Of a stretch of 64,000 nt of DNA, positions 16,800-27,026 are shown one piece after another (within the stretch, counting starts at the first letter, position 1; every line of letters starts with the position of its first letter). A program made the position numbers and the translations under genes. Source of the DNA: Pseudomonas citronellolis (GTDB taxonomy: Bacteria > Pseudomonadota > Gammaproteobacteria > Pseudomonadales > Pseudomonadaceae); NCBI RefSeq assembly GCF_029335315.1, contig NZ_JARJLT010000172.1:1-64000 (forward strand), read 5' to 3'. Under the pieces are notes generated by a model. That model was not told the origin of the DNA, ran no database searches, and was given only the letters and a program-made list of their open reading frames with translations.

Positions 16800-19700
16800 A
16801 TGGCACGTTTCTTCATCGACCGACCGATCTTCGCCTGGGTCATCGCCATCCTGGTGATGCTCGGCGGCACCCTGGCGATCTTCCAGCTGCCGCTGGCGCA
16901 GTACCCCAACATCGCGCCGCCGCAGATCCGCCTCAGCGCCACCTACACCGGCGCCTCGGCCAAGACCATGGAAGACTCGGTGACCCAGGTCATCGAGCAG
17001 CAGATGACCGGCCTCGACGGCCTCACCTACATGTCCTCCAGCAGCAGCTCGGCGGGCAGCGCCAGCATCACCCTGACCTTCGAGGCCGGCACCGACGTCA
17101 ACACCGCGCAGATGCAGGTGCAGACCAAGCTGGAGCAGGCCAAGTCGCGGCTGCCCGACGCGGTGCAGCAACAGGGCATCGAGATCAGCAACTCGTCCAG
17201 CGACTTCCTGATCATTCTCTCGCTGGTCTCGGACAACCCCGAGATCAGCGCCACCGACATCAGCGACTTCATCTCCAGCACCCTGTTCGACCAGATCAGC
17301 CGGGTCGACGGCGTCGGCGACGTGACCACCCTGGGCTCCAGCTACGCCATGCGCGTGTGGCTCGACCCGGACAAGCTCAAGCAGTACGCGCTGATGCCCT
17401 CGGACGTCAGCAGCGCCCTCCAGGCGCAGAACGTCGACACCTCCGCCGGCCAGCTCGGCGCCCTGCCGGCCAGGGCCGGCCAGCAGCTCAACGCCACCAT
17501 CACCGCGCGCAGCAAGCTGCAGACCGCCGCGCAGTTCCGCGAGGTGGTGCTCAAGTACGCCAGCAACGGCGCCGTGGTGACCCTCGGCGACGTGGCGCGG
17601 GTGGAACTGGGCAGCGAAAGCTACGACGTGGTCGCCGAGCACAACGGCCGGCCCTCCGGCGGCCTGGCGGTGAGCCTGGCCACCGGCGCCAACGCCCTGG
17701 ACGTCAGCGAGGCGGTGCAGGCCAAGCTCGGCGAGCTGGAGAAGTTCTTCCCGAGCAAGCTGCAACTGCGCAGCGAGGTGGCCTACAACACCGCGCCCTT
17801 CGTGAAGATTTCCATCGAGGAAGTGGTCAAGACACTGTTCGAGGCCGTGGTCCTGGTCGTGCTGATCATGTACCTGTTCCTGCAGAACTTCCGCGCCACC
17901 CTGATCCCGGCGATCGCCGTGCCGGTGGTGCTGCTCGGCACCTTCGGCGTGCTGGCGCTGATGGGCTACTCGATCAACACCCTGACCATGTTCGGCATGG
18001 TCCTGGCCATCGGCCTGCTGGTGGACGACGCCATCGTGGTCGTCGAGAACGTCGAACGGATCATCGCCGAACAGGGGCTGACGCCGCGCGAGGCGACGCG
18101 CCAGTCGATGGGCGAGATCAGCGGCGCGCTGGTCGGCATCGCCGTGGTGCTCTCGGCGGTGTTCATCCCCATGGCCTTCTTCGGCGGCTCCACCGGGGTC
18201 ATCTACCGGCAGTTCTCGGTGACCATGGTCGCGGCCATGACGCTCTCGGTGCTGGTGGCCATGACCCTCACCCCGGCGCTGTGCGCCACCCTGCTCAAGC
18301 CCGGCGTGGCCCACGGCGAGGCTAAGCGCGGCTTCTTCGGCTGGTTCAACCGCAGCTTCGACAACGGCTCGCGGCGCTACCAGCGCGGCGTCGGCGCGAT
18401 CCTCGCGCGGCCGCTGCGCGCGCTGCTGGTCTACGCCCTGGTGCTGGGCGGCGTGGGGCTGCTGTTCCACAAGCTGCCGACCTCGTTCCTGCCCGAGGAA
18501 GACCAGGGCATGCTGATGATGCAGATGACCCTGCCGGTGGGCGGCACCGACGAGCGCCTGCAGGCGGTCACCCGCCAGGTGCAGGACTACCTGCTGCAAC
18601 AGCCGGAGGTCGCCTCGGTGCTGACCGTGCGCGGGCTGGGCAACGGCGGCAACGCGCAAAACAGCGGCCGCGGCTTCATCAAGCTGAAGGACTGGAGCGA
18701 GCGCGAGGGCGAGGCGCACAGCGCCTCGGCAGTGGCCATGCGCGCCAACCAGGCGCTGTCGAAAATCCTCGACGCCAACGTCTTCGTCATCGCCCCGCCG
18801 GCCGTCCAGGGCCTGGGCGAAAGCGCCGGCTTCGACATCGAACTGCAGGACCTCGCCGGCCTCGGCCACGCCGAGCTGCTCAAGGCGCGCGACCAGTTCC
18901 TCCAGCTCGCCGCCCAGGACCCGCGCCTGGCCAACGTGCGCGCCCAGGGCCTGGAAGACACCCCGCAGCTGAGCGTCGCCATCGACGACCGCAAGGCCGG
19001 CGCCATGGGCGTGGCCTCCAGCGACATCAACGACACCTTAAGCGTCGCCCTGGGCGGCAGCTACGTGAACGACTTCCTCGACAGCGGCCGGGTGAAGAAG
19101 GTCTACCTGCAGGGTGAGGCCGCCAAGCGCATGCAGGTCGAGGACATCGGCGACTGGTACGTGCGCAACGACCAGGACGCCATGGTGCCGCTGGCCGCCT
19201 TCACCAGCAGCCGCTGGAGCACCGCCTCGCCGCTGCTGGAGCGCTACAACGGCTTCGGCTCCTACGAGCTGGTGGGCGAGCCGGCGGCCGGGGTCAGCTC
19301 CGGCGTGGCCATGGCCGCGGTGGAACAGATCATGGCCCAGTTGCCCGAAGGCATCGGCTACGCCTGGACCGGCCAGTCCTACCAGGAACGCCTGGCCGGC
19401 AACCAGGCGCCGCTGCTCTACGCCATCTCCATCCTCTTCGTGTTCCTCTGCCTGGCCGCGCTCTACGAGAGCTGGTCGGTGCCCTTCGCGGTGATGCTGG
19501 TGGTGCCCCTGGGCATCCTCGGCGCCCTGGCCCTGACCGGCCTGCGTGGGCTGTCCAACGACGTCTACTTCCAGGTCGGGCTGCTGACCACCGTGGGCCT
19601 GGCGGCGAAGAACGCGATCCTCATCGTGGAATTCGCCAAGGAAGGCTACGAGCGCGGCCAGGACCTGCTCACGGCGACCCTGGAAGCCGTGCGCATCCGC

Positions 19701-19928
19701 CTGCGCCCGGTGCTGATGACCTCGCTGGCGTTCATGCTCGGCGTGCTGCCGCTGGCCCTGAGCAGCGGCGCGGGCGCCGGCGGCCGCCAGGCGATCGGCA
19801 CCGGCGTGCTCGGCGGCATGCTCGCCGCCACCGTGCTCGGCCTGGTGTTCATCCCCCTGTTCTATGTCCTGGTCCAGCGCCTCGCCGCGCGCCGCGCCAC
19901 GACAGCCGTCGTAGAAGGAGACGCCTGA
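16800..19928 (+). CDS. RND multidrug efflux transporter (AcrB/MexB-like, HAE1 family)
   Basis: 1042 aa, normal HAE1 length, from ATG at 16800. The start [17 protein letters not shown] is typical. Proton-relay residues are present: the Asp pair in [17 protein letters not shown] (TM4) and the Lys of [16 protein letters not shown] (TM10). Twelve TM segments and two large periplasmic loops are evident. It forms the inner-membrane trimeric antiporter. Its stop codon shares a base with the channel gene start (TGATG). Substrates cannot be told from sequence. Confidence 0.94.
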   Translation: MARFFIDRPIFAWVIAILVMLGGTLAIFQLPLAQYPNIAPPQIRLSATYTGASAKTMEDSVTQVIEQQMTGLDGLTYMSSSSSSAGSASITLTFEAGTDVNTAQMQVQTKLEQAKSRLPDAVQQQGIEISNSSSDFLIILSLVSDNPEISATDISDFISSTLFDQISRVDGVGDVTTLGSSYAMRVWLDPDKLKQYALMPSDVSSALQAQNVDTSAGQLGALPARAGQQLNATITARSKLQTAAQFREVVLKYASNGAVVTLGDVARVELGSESYDVVAEHNGRPSGGLAVSLATGANALDVSEAVQAKLGELEKFFPSKLQLRSEVAYNTAPFVKISIEEVVKTLFEAVVLVVLIMYLFLQNFRATLIPAIAVPVVLLGTFGVLALMGYSINTLTMFGMVLAIGLLVDDAIVVVENVERIIAEQGLTPREATRQSMGEISGALVGIAVVLSAVFIPMAFFGGSTGVIYRQFSVTMVAAMTLSVLVAMTLTPALCATLLKPGVAHGEAKRGFFGWFNRSFDNGSRRYQRGVGAILARPLRALLVYALVLGGVGLLFHKLPTSFLPEEDQGMLMMQMTLPVGGTDERLQAVTRQVQDYLLQQPEVASVLTVRGLGNGGNAQNSGRGFIKLKDWSEREGEAHSASAVAMRANQALSKILDANVFVIAPPAVQGLGESAGFDIELQDLAGLGHAELLKARDQFLQLAAQDPRLANVRAQGLEDTPQLSVAIDDRKAGAMGVASSDINDTLSVALGGSYVNDFLDSGRVKKVYLQGEAAKRMQVEDIGDWYVRNDQDAMVPLAAFTSSRWSTASPLLERYNGFGSYELVGEPAAGVSSGVAMAAVEQIMAQLPEGIGYAWTGQSYQERLAGNQAPLLYAISILFVFLCLAALYESWSVPFAVMLVVPLGILGALALTGLRGLSNDVYFQVGLLTTVGLAAKNAILIVEFAKEGYERGQDLLTATLEAVRIRLRPVLMTSLAFMLGVLPLALSSGAGAGGRQAIGTGVLGGMLAATVLGLVFIPLFYVLVQRLAARRATTAVVEGDA

Positions 19929-21304
19929 TGCGCCTTGCCCCACTCTCCCTGCTCATCGCCCTGGCCCTGGGCGGCTGCGTCAACCTGGCGCCGGACTACC
20001 AGCGCCCAGCCGCCCCGGTGGCCGCGCAGTGGTCCGGCGCCGCGCCAGCCAGCGCCACCCAGGCCGACATCGACTGGCGCGAGTTCTTCGTCGACGCCCG
20101 CCTGCGCGAAACCGTGGCCCAGGCCCTGGCCAACAACCGCGACCTGCGCGTGGCGGCGCTGAACGTCGAATACCAGCGCGCGCAGTACCGCATCCAGCGC
20201 GCCAACCTGTTCCCGACCGTGACCGGCGACGCCAGCGGCACCCGCGAACGCGCCGTCAGCGGCGACAGCACGGCGGTCAGCAGCCAGTACTCGGTCGGCC
20301 TCGGCGTGAGCTACGAGCTGGACCTGTTCGGCCGCCTGCGCAACCTCAAGGACGCGGCGCTGGAGGACTACCTGGCGCTGGAGCAGACCCGCCGCAGCAC
20401 GCAGATCAGCCTGGTGGCCGAGGTGGCCAGCGCCTGGATGACCCTCGCCGCCGACCAGCAACTGCTGACCCTGGCCCAGGACACCTACGCCAGCCAGCAG
20501 AAGACCTACACCCTGGTGCAGCAGAGCCACGGCCTGGGCGGCGAATCCGGGCTGAGCCTGGCGCAGTCGCGCAGCACCGTGGAATCGGCGCGCGCCGAAG
20601 TGGCGGCCTACTCCAGCCAGGTCGAGCAGGACCGCAACGCCCTGGAACTGCTGGTCGGCCAGCGCCTGGAAGAACGCCTGCTGCCGGGCGACGCCAAGCT
20701 CGACGCCGCCGCGCTGGTCACGGTGCCGGCCGGGCTGCCGTCGAGCCTGCTGCAACGGCGCCCGGACGTGCTCGCCGCCGAGCACACGCTCAAGGCGGCC
20801 AACGCCGACATCGGCGCGGCGCGCGCGGCCTTCTTCCCCAGCGTCAGCCTGACCGCCGCCGGCGGCACCGCCAGCAGCGAGCTGTCCGGGCTGTTCAAGT
20901 CCGGCAGCCAGGCCTGGAGCTTCGCCCCGTCGATCAGCCTGCCGATCTTCAACGCCGGCAGCAACAAGGCCCAGCTCGACGCCGCGCAGATCAGCCGCGA
21001 CATCGACGTGGCCAGCTACGAGAAGACCCTGCAGACCGCCTTCAGCGAAGTGGCCGACGCCCTCTCGGTGCGCGCCCACATCAACGAACGCCTCGACGCC
21101 CAGCGCGCCCTCACCGAAGCCACCGAGAAGAGCTACGACCTGTCCCTGGCGCTGTACAAGCAGGGCTCGCAGAGCTTCCTCGAAGTGCTCGACGCCCAGC
21201 GCTCGCTGTACTCGGCGCAGCAGACGCTGATCAGCCTGGAGCTGTCCGAACAGGCCAACCGCGTGACCCTGTACAAGACCCTCGGCGGCGGCTGGTCGGG
21301 CTGA
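19928..21304 (+). CDS. RND efflux outer-membrane channel lipoprotein (OprM/NodT family)
   Basis: 458 aa. The lipoprotein signal [17 protein letters not shown] gives a lipidated Cys17. Two tandem outer-membrane efflux (OEP) repeats follow, each with long coiled coils; RRPDVLAAEHTLKAANADIGAARAAFFPS is the usual start of the second repeat. It completes a three-part pump with the two upstream genes and overlaps the transporter stop codon. Confidence 0.92.
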   Translation: MRLAPLSLLIALALGGCVNLAPDYQRPAAPVAAQWSGAAPASATQADIDWREFFVDARLRETVAQALANNRDLRVAALNVEYQRAQYRIQRANLFPTVTGDASGTRERAVSGDSTAVSSQYSVGLGVSYELDLFGRLRNLKDAALEDYLALEQTRRSTQISLVAEVASAWMTLAADQQLLTLAQDTYASQQKTYTLVQQSHGLGGESGLSLAQSRSTVESARAEVAAYSSQVEQDRNALELLVGQRLEERLLPGDAKLDAAALVTVPAGLPSSLLQRRPDVLAAEHTLKAANADIGAARAAFFPSVSLTAAGGTASSELSGLFKSGSQAWSFAPSISLPIFNAGSNKAQLDAAQISRDIDVASYEKTLQTAFSEVADALSVRAHINERLDAQRALTEATEKSYDLSLALYKQGSQSFLEVLDAQRSLYSAQQTLISLELSEQANRVTLYKTLGGGWSG

Positions 21305-21317
21305 GGCGCCGGCCCGC

Positions 21318-21349
21318 AAAAAAGCCCCCGGCGCGCTCGCGCCGGGGGC
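21318..21349 (-). terminator. Rho-independent terminator between the convergent efflux and carnitine-like operons
   Basis: An 11-bp GC-rich stem (21324-21334 with 21339-21349, loop GCTC) is followed on the minus strand by six T (complement of 21318-21323). It lies 47 bases past the substrate-binding protein gene. It may also slow plus-strand transcription from the efflux operon, but it lacks a T tract on that side. Confidence 0.8.
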
Positions 21350-21395
21350 CGAAGGGCCGGTGAGTCTGGCTTCACCCGCCGAGGTGGATGCGTCG

Positions 21396-22337
21396 CTACA
21401 GGCTGCCCTTGACCGCCTCCAGGCCGGGCTTGCCGTCCACCGTCGCCACGCCCTTCAGCCACGGCTCCAGCGCCTGCGGGTTGTTCCTGATCCAGGCCTT
21501 GGCGGCGTCCTCGGGCTCCATCTTGTCGTCGAGGATCGAGCCCATGATGGTGTTCTCCATGTTCAGCGTGAAGCTGAGGTTCTTCAGCAGCTGCCCAACG
21601 TTCGGGCACTCGTCCACGTAGCCCTTGCGGGTGCTGGTGTAGACGGTGGCGTCGCCGAAATCGGGGCCGAAGAAGGCGTCGCCGCCGGTCAGGTACCTGA
21701 TCTTGAAGCGGGTGTTCATCGGGTGCGGCTCCCAGCCCAGGAACAGGATCGGGTTGTTCCGCCGGACCGCCCGGTCGACCTGCGAGAGCATGCCCGACTC
21801 GCTCGACGCCACCACGCTGAACCCGGCGTCCTTGAGGCCGAAGGCGTTCTGTTCGATGGCCTTGAGCACCGCGTTGTTGCCGCCGTCGCCGGGCTCCAGG
21901 CCGTAGATCTTGCCGTTCAGCTCGTCCTTGAACCTGGGGATATCGGCGAAATCCTTGAGCCCCCGGTTCCACAACTCCTCGGGTACCGCCAGGGTGTACT
22001 TGGCGTGCTGCAGGTTGACCCGCACGATGTCGATCTTGCCGGCGTCGCGGTAGGGCTTGAGGTCCGGCTCCATGGTCGGTATCCAGGTGCCGAGGAAAAC
22101 GTCCATGCTCTTGCCGTCGGCCAGGGCCTTGTAGGTCAGCGGCACGCCCAGCAGGGTCACCTTGGTCTTGTAGCCCAGGCCCTTGAGCAGGGTGTTGGCG
22201 ATCGCCGTGGTCGACTGGATGTCGGTCCAGCCGGGGTCGGACATTTTCACGGTCTGGCACTGGGCGGGATCGCTGGCCTGGGCCAGGGCGGGAAGGCACG
22301 CCAGGGCACCCAGGAAAAGCAACGGTGAAGCTTTCAT
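21396..22337 (-). CDS. Periplasmic quaternary-amine binding protein (CaiX/CbcX/ChoX-like)
   Basis: 313 aa from ATG at 22337; the frame runs on upstream without support. The signal peptide is cleaved near ALAQA-SD. It is an OpuAC/ProX-type domain as in choline, carnitine and betaine binding proteins, with VKMSDPGWTDIQSTTAIANTLL at the mature N-terminus and FLGTWIPTMEPDLKPY and FLGWEPHPMN supplying pocket aromatics. No permease or ATPase gene lies nearby, so it would share an ABC core, as CaiX, CbcX and BetX share CbcWV in P. aeruginosa. It is the last gene of the catabolic operon. Ligand is probably carnitine or a relative. Confidence 0.8.
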   Translation of the reverse strand: MKASPLLFLGALACLPALAQASDPAQCQTVKMSDPGWTDIQSTTAIANTLLKGLGYKTKVTLLGVPLTYKALADGKSMDVFLGTWIPTMEPDLKPYRDAGKIDIVRVNLQHAKYTLAVPEELWNRGLKDFADIPRFKDELNGKIYGLEPGDGGNNAVLKAIEQNAFGLKDAGFSVVASSESGMLSQVDRAVRRNNPILFLGWEPHPMNTRFKIRYLTGGDAFFGPDFGDATVYTSTRKGYVDECPNVGQLLKNLSFTLNMENTIMGSILDDKMEPEDAAKAWIRNNPQALEPWLKGVATVDGKPGLEAVKGSL

Positions 22338-22402
22338 CTGATGATCCTCAAGGCAGTCGCTGTCGATGGTTTCTTGTCGTGCCCCTGGAGCCGGGGCGTT
22401 CA

Positions 22403-22864
22403 TCACCGGCGAATGGCGATGGTTCTCCCGCAATAGCCGGGGTGCCTGGCGCCCTGGTACTGCCTGAAGCACTCGGCGATCCGCGCCTCCACCGGCGCGG
22501 CGAAGACGCAGGCCCGGCCGGCCCGGAAGTCCATGTTCATGAGCATCTGCTCGCTGACCGCCAAGGGCGCGTCGCCACCCTCCCGGTAGAGCTCGTGGAC
22601 GATGTGCAGGCGCTTGAGGTCGCGGTCGATGAAGCGGGTGCGCACCTCCAGCGGCTCGCCCAGCCGGGCCTGGGCCAGGTAGTTGATGTGCGCCTCCAGG
22701 GTGAACAGGGTGTGGCCGGTGTCCGCCCGCCCCGCCTCGTCCAGGCCGATGCGCGCCATCAGGGCGTCGGTGGCGTAGCTGAATATCAGCAGGTAGAAGG
22801 CGTCGCGCAGGTGCTCGTTGTAATCGATCCAGTCGCGCAGGACCGGTGTCCGGTAAGTCAGCAT
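22403..22864 (-). CDS. Hot-dog thioesterase (CdhB-like, betainyl-CoA thioesterase)
   Basis: 153 aa 4HBT-type thioesterase. Key segments are RDWIDYNEHLRDAFYLLIFSYATDALM and LFTLEAHINYLAQARLGEPL, closely like the thioesterase encoded beside carnitine dehydrogenase in pseudomonads. In that pathway it frees glycine betaine from betainyl-CoA made by the beta-keto acid cleavage enzyme, here at 27027-27956. It lies 65 bases upstream of the binding-protein gene and 18 after the reductase. Confidence 0.75.
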   Translation of the reverse strand: MLTYRTPVLRDWIDYNEHLRDAFYLLIFSYATDALMARIGLDEAGRADTGHTLFTLEAHINYLAQARLGEPLEVRTRFIDRDLKRLHIVHELYREGGDAPLAVSEQMLMNMDFRAGRACVFAAPVEARIAECFRQYQGARHPGYCGRTIAIRR

Positions 22865-22882
22865 CGTGGGCGTCCCGTGGGG

Positions 22883-23836
22883 TCAGAGGTCCAGTTCGAG
22901 CGTGGTCGACAGCGCCCGCGACACGCAGACCATCATGGTCGCGTTGCAGCGTTTCTCCGCGTCGCTCAGCACGCTGTCGCGGTGATCGGGCGTGCCGGAC
23001 AGCACGCGGGTCTCGCAAGAGGCGCAGGTGCCCTCGCGGCACGAGTTCTCCACGCGCACGCCGTTGGCTTCGAGCACCTGCAGTACGCTCTTGTCCGCCG
23101 GCACGTCCAATGTCTTGCCGCTGCGGGCCAGCTTCAGGGTGAAGGCGCCGTCGGCCCGGGGCTTGTCCGGCTGCCGGGGGGCGAACCACTCGAAATGCAC
23201 CTGCTCCGCCGGGAAGCCCGTGGCCGCTGCTTCCACCGCGAGCATCAAGGGGGTCGGCCCGCAGGTGTAGAGGTGCGCCCGCTCGGGCAGCCCGGCCAGC
23301 GCGGCGGCGAGGTCGAACAGGCCACCGGCCTCCTCGTCCGCGTGCACGGTGACCCGCGGGCCATGGCCTTCCAGCTCGTCGAGGAAGGCCGCGCGCTCGC
23401 GGCTGCGCATCAGGTAGAACAGCCGCCAGGGGCGCCGGTTGGCTTCGCACCAGTGGATCATCGAGCGGATCGGGGTGATGCCGATGCCGCCGGCGATGAA
23501 CACGAACTCGGCGGCGTCCTCGAACAGCGGGAAGTTGTTGCGCGGCGGCGTCACCGGCAGCGCGTCGCCGACCCGCAGCGCCTCGTGGAGGTAGCGCGAA
23601 CCGCCGCGGCTGGCCGGCGCCAGCCCGACGCCGACGCGGTAGCGATCGCGCTGCCGGGAGTCGCCGCACAGCGAGTACTGACGCACCAGGCCGTTGGGCA
23701 GGTGCAGTTCGATGTGCGCGCCGGCGTCGTAGGCCGGCAGCTCGCCGCCGGCGGGGTCGCGCAGCTCGATGACCCGCGCGTCCCGGGCGGCGTCGAGGAT
23801 CGCCGTTACCTGCAAACTCAGACGTTCGCTCGCCAT
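22883..23836 (-). CDS. Rieske-oxygenase reductase (CntB/GbcB/phthalate dioxygenase reductase type)
   Basis: 317 aa from ATG at 23836. Domain order is flavin-binding FNR barrel (HLPNGLVRQYSLCG), NAD-binding (FIAGGIGITPIRSMI), then a C-terminal plant-type ferredoxin with Cys-x4-Cys-x2-Cys in ENSCREGTCASC and a distal Cys near the end. This class IA order is that of CntB (carnitine monooxygenase reductase) and vanillate/phthalate reductases. It must supply electrons to the Rieske oxygenase at the other end of the operon (28717-29859). Confidence 0.85.
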   Translation of the reverse strand: MASERLSLQVTAILDAARDARVIELRDPAGGELPAYDAGAHIELHLPNGLVRQYSLCGDSRQRDRYRVGVGLAPASRGGSRYLHEALRVGDALPVTPPRNNFPLFEDAAEFVFIAGGIGITPIRSMIHWCEANRRPWRLFYLMRSRERAAFLDELEGHGPRVTVHADEEAGGLFDLAAALAGLPERAHLYTCGPTPLMLAVEAAATGFPAEQVHFEWFAPRQPDKPRADGAFTLKLARSGKTLDVPADKSVLQVLEANGVRVENSCREGTCASCETRVLSGTPDHRDSVLSDAEKRCNATMMVCVSRALSTTLELDL

Positions 23837-23901
23837 GATTACCTCTGCCCTGTGCGGAGTTGATGCGCCCCGCCGGCCCGCGCCGGCGGGACGCCGCTGC
23901 G

Positions 23902-24837
23902 TCATTTGCGGCGCAGCTGCGCGGTGGTCTTGAGCATCGCGGTGATGAGGTCGTCGCGGGCCTGGGACAGCTCGGCCTGGCTGCCGTCGGCAGACTCGGC
24001 AACCACCCCGCGCACCAGCAGCGCGGCGGTCTCGGCGTCCAGGCGCGGGTCGCCCAGGTCGTCCCACCAGCGGTGGAAGCTCTCGGTGTACTTCTGGCAG
24101 AACGACGCCAGCCCGCCGGGGCCGCCGCCCAGGTGGAACAGCAGGGTCGGGCCCATGGCCGCCCAGCGCAGGCCGGGGCCGGCCCAGACGGCGGTGTCGA
24201 CGTCCTCGACGCTGGCCGCGCCGATCTTCACCAGGTGGATGGCCTCGCGCCAGAGCGCCGCCTGCAAGCGGTTGGCGACGTGGCCGGGGACTTCCCGGTG
24301 CACCCGGATGGTCACCTTGCCGACCTGTTCGTAGAAGCGTTCCGCGCCTTCGACGGCCGCCTCGGCGGTGCGCTGATTGCCCATGACTTCCACCAGCGGG
24401 ATCAGGTGCGGCGGGTTGAACGGGTGGCCGAGGACGAAGCGCGACGGGTCCTTCCAGCCGGCCTGCATCTCGCTCAGCGGCAGGCCGGAGGCGGACGAGG
24501 CGACGATCGCGCCGGGCTTGAGCAGCGGCTCGATCTCCGCGTACAGCGCATGCTTGATGTGGATACGCTCAGGCACGCTTTCCTGGATGAAGTCGGCGTT
24601 GCTCACCGCCTCGCCGGCCGTGCGATGGAAGCTCAGCTCGCCTGGCGCGCCGTCCCTCACCAGGCCCAGCTCGACCAGGGTCGGCCAGGCATTCTTCACG
24701 TACTCGCGCACGTCGCCTTCCATGCCCTCGGCGGGGTCGAAGACCGCCACGTTGCGCCCGGAGGCGAGGAACAGCGCCGTCCAGCTGGCGCCGATGACGC
24801 CGGCGCCCAGTACCGCCACATTCGCGAATTCATTCAT
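23902..24837 (-). CDS. L-carnitine dehydrogenase-like 3-hydroxyacyl-CoA dehydrogenase family protein
   Basis: 311 aa. The N-terminal Rossmann fold is VAVLGAGVIGASWTALFLASG, followed by IQESVPERIHIKHALY, SSASGLPLSEMQAGW, GHPFNPPHLIPLVEV and VPGHVANRLQAALWREA, the pattern of carnitine dehydrogenases. Expected reaction: L-carnitine plus NAD to 3-dehydrocarnitine, the substrate of the cleavage enzyme at 27027-27956. The sequence appears distinct from the P. aeruginosa CdhA I know, so a related beta-hydroxy quaternary amine is possible. It shares one base (TGATG) with the SDR gene upstream. Confidence 0.75.
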   Translation of the reverse strand: MNEFANVAVLGAGVIGASWTALFLASGRNVAVFDPAEGMEGDVREYVKNAWPTLVELGLVRDGAPGELSFHRTAGEAVSNADFIQESVPERIHIKHALYAEIEPLLKPGAIVASSASGLPLSEMQAGWKDPSRFVLGHPFNPPHLIPLVEVMGNQRTAEAAVEGAERFYEQVGKVTIRVHREVPGHVANRLQAALWREAIHLVKIGAASVEDVDTAVWAGPGLRWAAMGPTLLFHLGGGPGGLASFCQKYTESFHRWWDDLGDPRLDAETAALLVRGVVAESADGSQAELSQARDDLITAMLKTTAQLRRK

Positions 24838-25586
24838 CAGGACAACCTCGGTTGGAGTGGAGAAGCGGCGGTCAGGCCGCCGTCGATGACATAGCACTGG
24901 CCGGTGACGAAGCCGGCCTGTTCGCTGGCGAGCCAGGCCACCAGCTCGGCGACGTCCCGCGGCCGGCCGAAGCGCCCGGCGGGATGCCGGGCCAGGGCGT
25001 CGGCCTTGGCGCGCTCGGGGTCGCGGGCCAGGGCGAAGCCGTCCTCGGCCATGGCGGTCATGATCCAGCCCGGGCACACCGCGTTGCAGCGCACCCGTGG
25101 GCCGTGGTCGACCGCAATGGCCCGCGTCAGGCCGTGCACGAAGGCCTTGGAGGCGTTGTACAGGGCCATCGACGGGTCGGCGTTCAGCCCGGATATCGAG
25201 CCGATGTTGACGATGCTGCCGCCGCGCTCGGCCATGACCGGCAACAGTGCGCGGCAGAGGTTGAAGGTGCCCCTGGCGTTGCTCCCCATGACCCGCTCCC
25301 AGTCCTCGTCGCTGGTCTGGTCGAGGGTCTTCTCCAGCTGCACCCCGGCGTTGTTGACCAGCACGTTCGGCACCCCGAAGCGCTCGATGGTCTGCGCCAG
25401 CAGCCGCTGCGCGTCGGCCACCCGGGCCACGTCGGCGGTCACCCAGAGCACGGCTTCATCCAGGTCCACCGGGCGCTCGCCACGGCCGCAGGTGACGACC
25501 CGCGCGCCCTGGTCGCGGAAGCGCTCGACGATGGCCCGGCCGATGCCGCGCCCGCCGCCGCTGACGATCACGATGTCCTGGCTCAT
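24837..25586 (-). CDS. SDR-family oxidoreductase
   Basis: 249 aa from ATG at 25586. Classical SDR: cofactor motif SGGGRGIGRAI, NNAG in LVNNAGVQL, catalytic Ser in IGSISG and YxxxK in YNASKAF. Resembles 3-oxoacyl/3-hydroxybutyrate dehydrogenases; its substrate is not evident. It overlaps both neighbours (ALDH by ATGA, carnitine-dehydrogenase-like by TGATG), so it is a core operon member. It might reduce acetoacetate released by the cleavage enzyme, or act on a hydroxylated amine. Confidence 0.8.
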   Translation of the reverse strand: MSQDIVIVSGGGRGIGRAIVERFRDQGARVVTCGRGERPVDLDEAVLWVTADVARVADAQRLLAQTIERFGVPNVLVNNAGVQLEKTLDQTSDEDWERVMGSNARGTFNLCRALLPVMAERGGSIVNIGSISGLNADPSMALYNASKAFVHGLTRAIAVDHGPRVRCNAVCPGWIMTAMAEDGFALARDPERAKADALARHPAGRFGRPRDVAELVAWLASEQAGFVTGQCYVIDGGLTAASPLQPRLS

Positions 25587-27013
25587 ACCGATCCCCCGTG
25601 CGCGAACATCACGTGGCGCACGGCGGTGTAGGCCTCCAGGGCGAACACCGACATGTCGCAGCCATGGCCCGAGCCTTTCATCGCCGCCCAGGGCATTTCC
25701 GGCGTCGCCACCCCGTGGGTGTTCACCCAGGTGAAGCCGTAGCGCAGCCGGCTGGTGGCGGCCATGGCGCGCGCGCCGTCGCGCGTCCACACCGACGACG
25801 CCAGGCCGTAGCGGCCGGCGTTGGCGATGGCCACCGGGTCGTCGCCGGCGCCGAAGCGCGACACGCTGAGCACCGGGCCGAAGATTTCCTGGGTGGCGAT
25901 CTCCGCGTCGTTGTCGACGTCGGCCACCACCGTGGGACGGTAGAAAAAGCCCGGCCGGTCCTCGGCGAAGCCGCCGCTGACCACCTCGGCGCGCCCCCGC
26001 GCGCGCTCGACGAAGCCGGCCACCCGCTCGCGGTGCGCGGCGCTGATCAGCGGACCCATCTCGGTGCCCGCCTCGCGTGGCGCGCCGACGCGGATCGAGC
26101 CGGCCGCCTCGGCCAGGGCGGCGACCACCCGCTCGTAGATCGCCTCGGCCACCAGCAGCCGGCAGGGCTGCGCGCAATCCTGGCCGGCGTTGAAGAAGGC
26201 CGTGGCGCGCAGCGTGGTCACCAGTTGCTCGACGTCGGCGTCGGCGTAGACGATCACCGGCGCCTTGCCACCCAGTTCCAGATGGACCTGGCGCAGCTGT
26301 CGCGCGGCGGCGCGCAGGGCGGCCGCTCCGGTGGCGGGCGAACCGGTGACGCTGACACCTTCCAGGCCCGCAGCATTGACAAGACGATCACCGATGCTCG
26401 CTCCCCTGCCGTTGATCACGCTCACCACACCCCTGGGCACCACGTCGCGCAGCAGCTCGGCCAGGCGCAGGGTCGACAGCGGCGTCAGCTCCGAGGGCTT
26501 GAGCACCACGCTGCAGCCCGCCGCCAGGGGCGCGGCGAGTTTCCAGGCGGCCATCATCAATGGGTAGTTCCAGGGCGCGATGGCGGCCACCGGCCCCAGC
26601 GGGTCGCGGCGGATCAGGCTGGTGTGGTTGGCCACGTACTCGCCGGCCGCAACCCCCGCCAGGGTGCGCGCCGCTCCTGCGAAGAAACGGAAGGTGTCGA
26701 GGGTCAGCGGCATCTCGTCGTCCAGCGCCGAGGGCCAGGGCTTGCCGGCGTTGGCGCTTTCCAGCGCGGCCAGTTCCGGCGCGTGGGCCTCGACCACCTC
26801 GGCGATCTCCAGCAGCAGCGCGGCGCGTTCGGCCGGCGTGCTGCGGGCGTAGCGTCGGAAGCCCTCCTCCGCCCCACGGACGGCGGCGTCCACCTGTTCC
26901 GCGCTGGCTTCGTTGACCTGCGCGAGGCGCTCGCCGCTGGCGGGGTCGAGCACCGCCAGGGCCTCGCCCTCGCCCGCCACCAGCTCGCCGTCGATCAGCA
27001 TTCGGGTCTGCAT
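25583..27013 (-). CDS. NAD-dependent aldehyde dehydrogenase (aminobutyraldehyde/betaine aldehyde-like)
   Basis: 476 aa ALDH superfamily. Key elements: PWNYPLMMAAWKLAAPLAAG (cofactor), general-base Glu in LELGGKAPVIV, nucleophile Cys in NAGQDCAQPC, and FGPVLSV. The best family resemblance is to gamma-aminobutyraldehyde or betaine aldehyde dehydrogenases. If the Rieske enzyme splits carnitine as CntA does, malic semialdehyde would be a fitting substrate. If N-trimethylaminobutyraldehyde is the entry compound, gamma-butyrobetaine would be the product. I cannot choose between these. Confidence 0.82.
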   Translation of the reverse strand: MQTRMLIDGELVAGEGEALAVLDPASGERLAQVNEASAEQVDAAVRGAEEGFRRYARSTPAERAALLLEIAEVVEAHAPELAALESANAGKPWPSALDDEMPLTLDTFRFFAGAARTLAGVAAGEYVANHTSLIRRDPLGPVAAIAPWNYPLMMAAWKLAAPLAAGCSVVLKPSELTPLSTLRLAELLRDVVPRGVVSVINGRGASIGDRLVNAAGLEGVSVTGSPATGAAALRAAARQLRQVHLELGGKAPVIVYADADVEQLVTTLRATAFFNAGQDCAQPCRLLVAEAIYERVVAALAEAAGSIRVGAPREAGTEMGPLISAAHRERVAGFVERARGRAEVVSGGFAEDRPGFFYRPTVVADVDNDAEIATQEIFGPVLSVSRFGAGDDPVAIANAGRYGLASSVWTRDGARAMAATSRLRYGFTWVNTHGVATPEMPWAAMKGSGHGCDMSVFALEAYTAVRHVMFAHGGSV

Positions 27014-27026
27014 GAGTCTCTCTCCC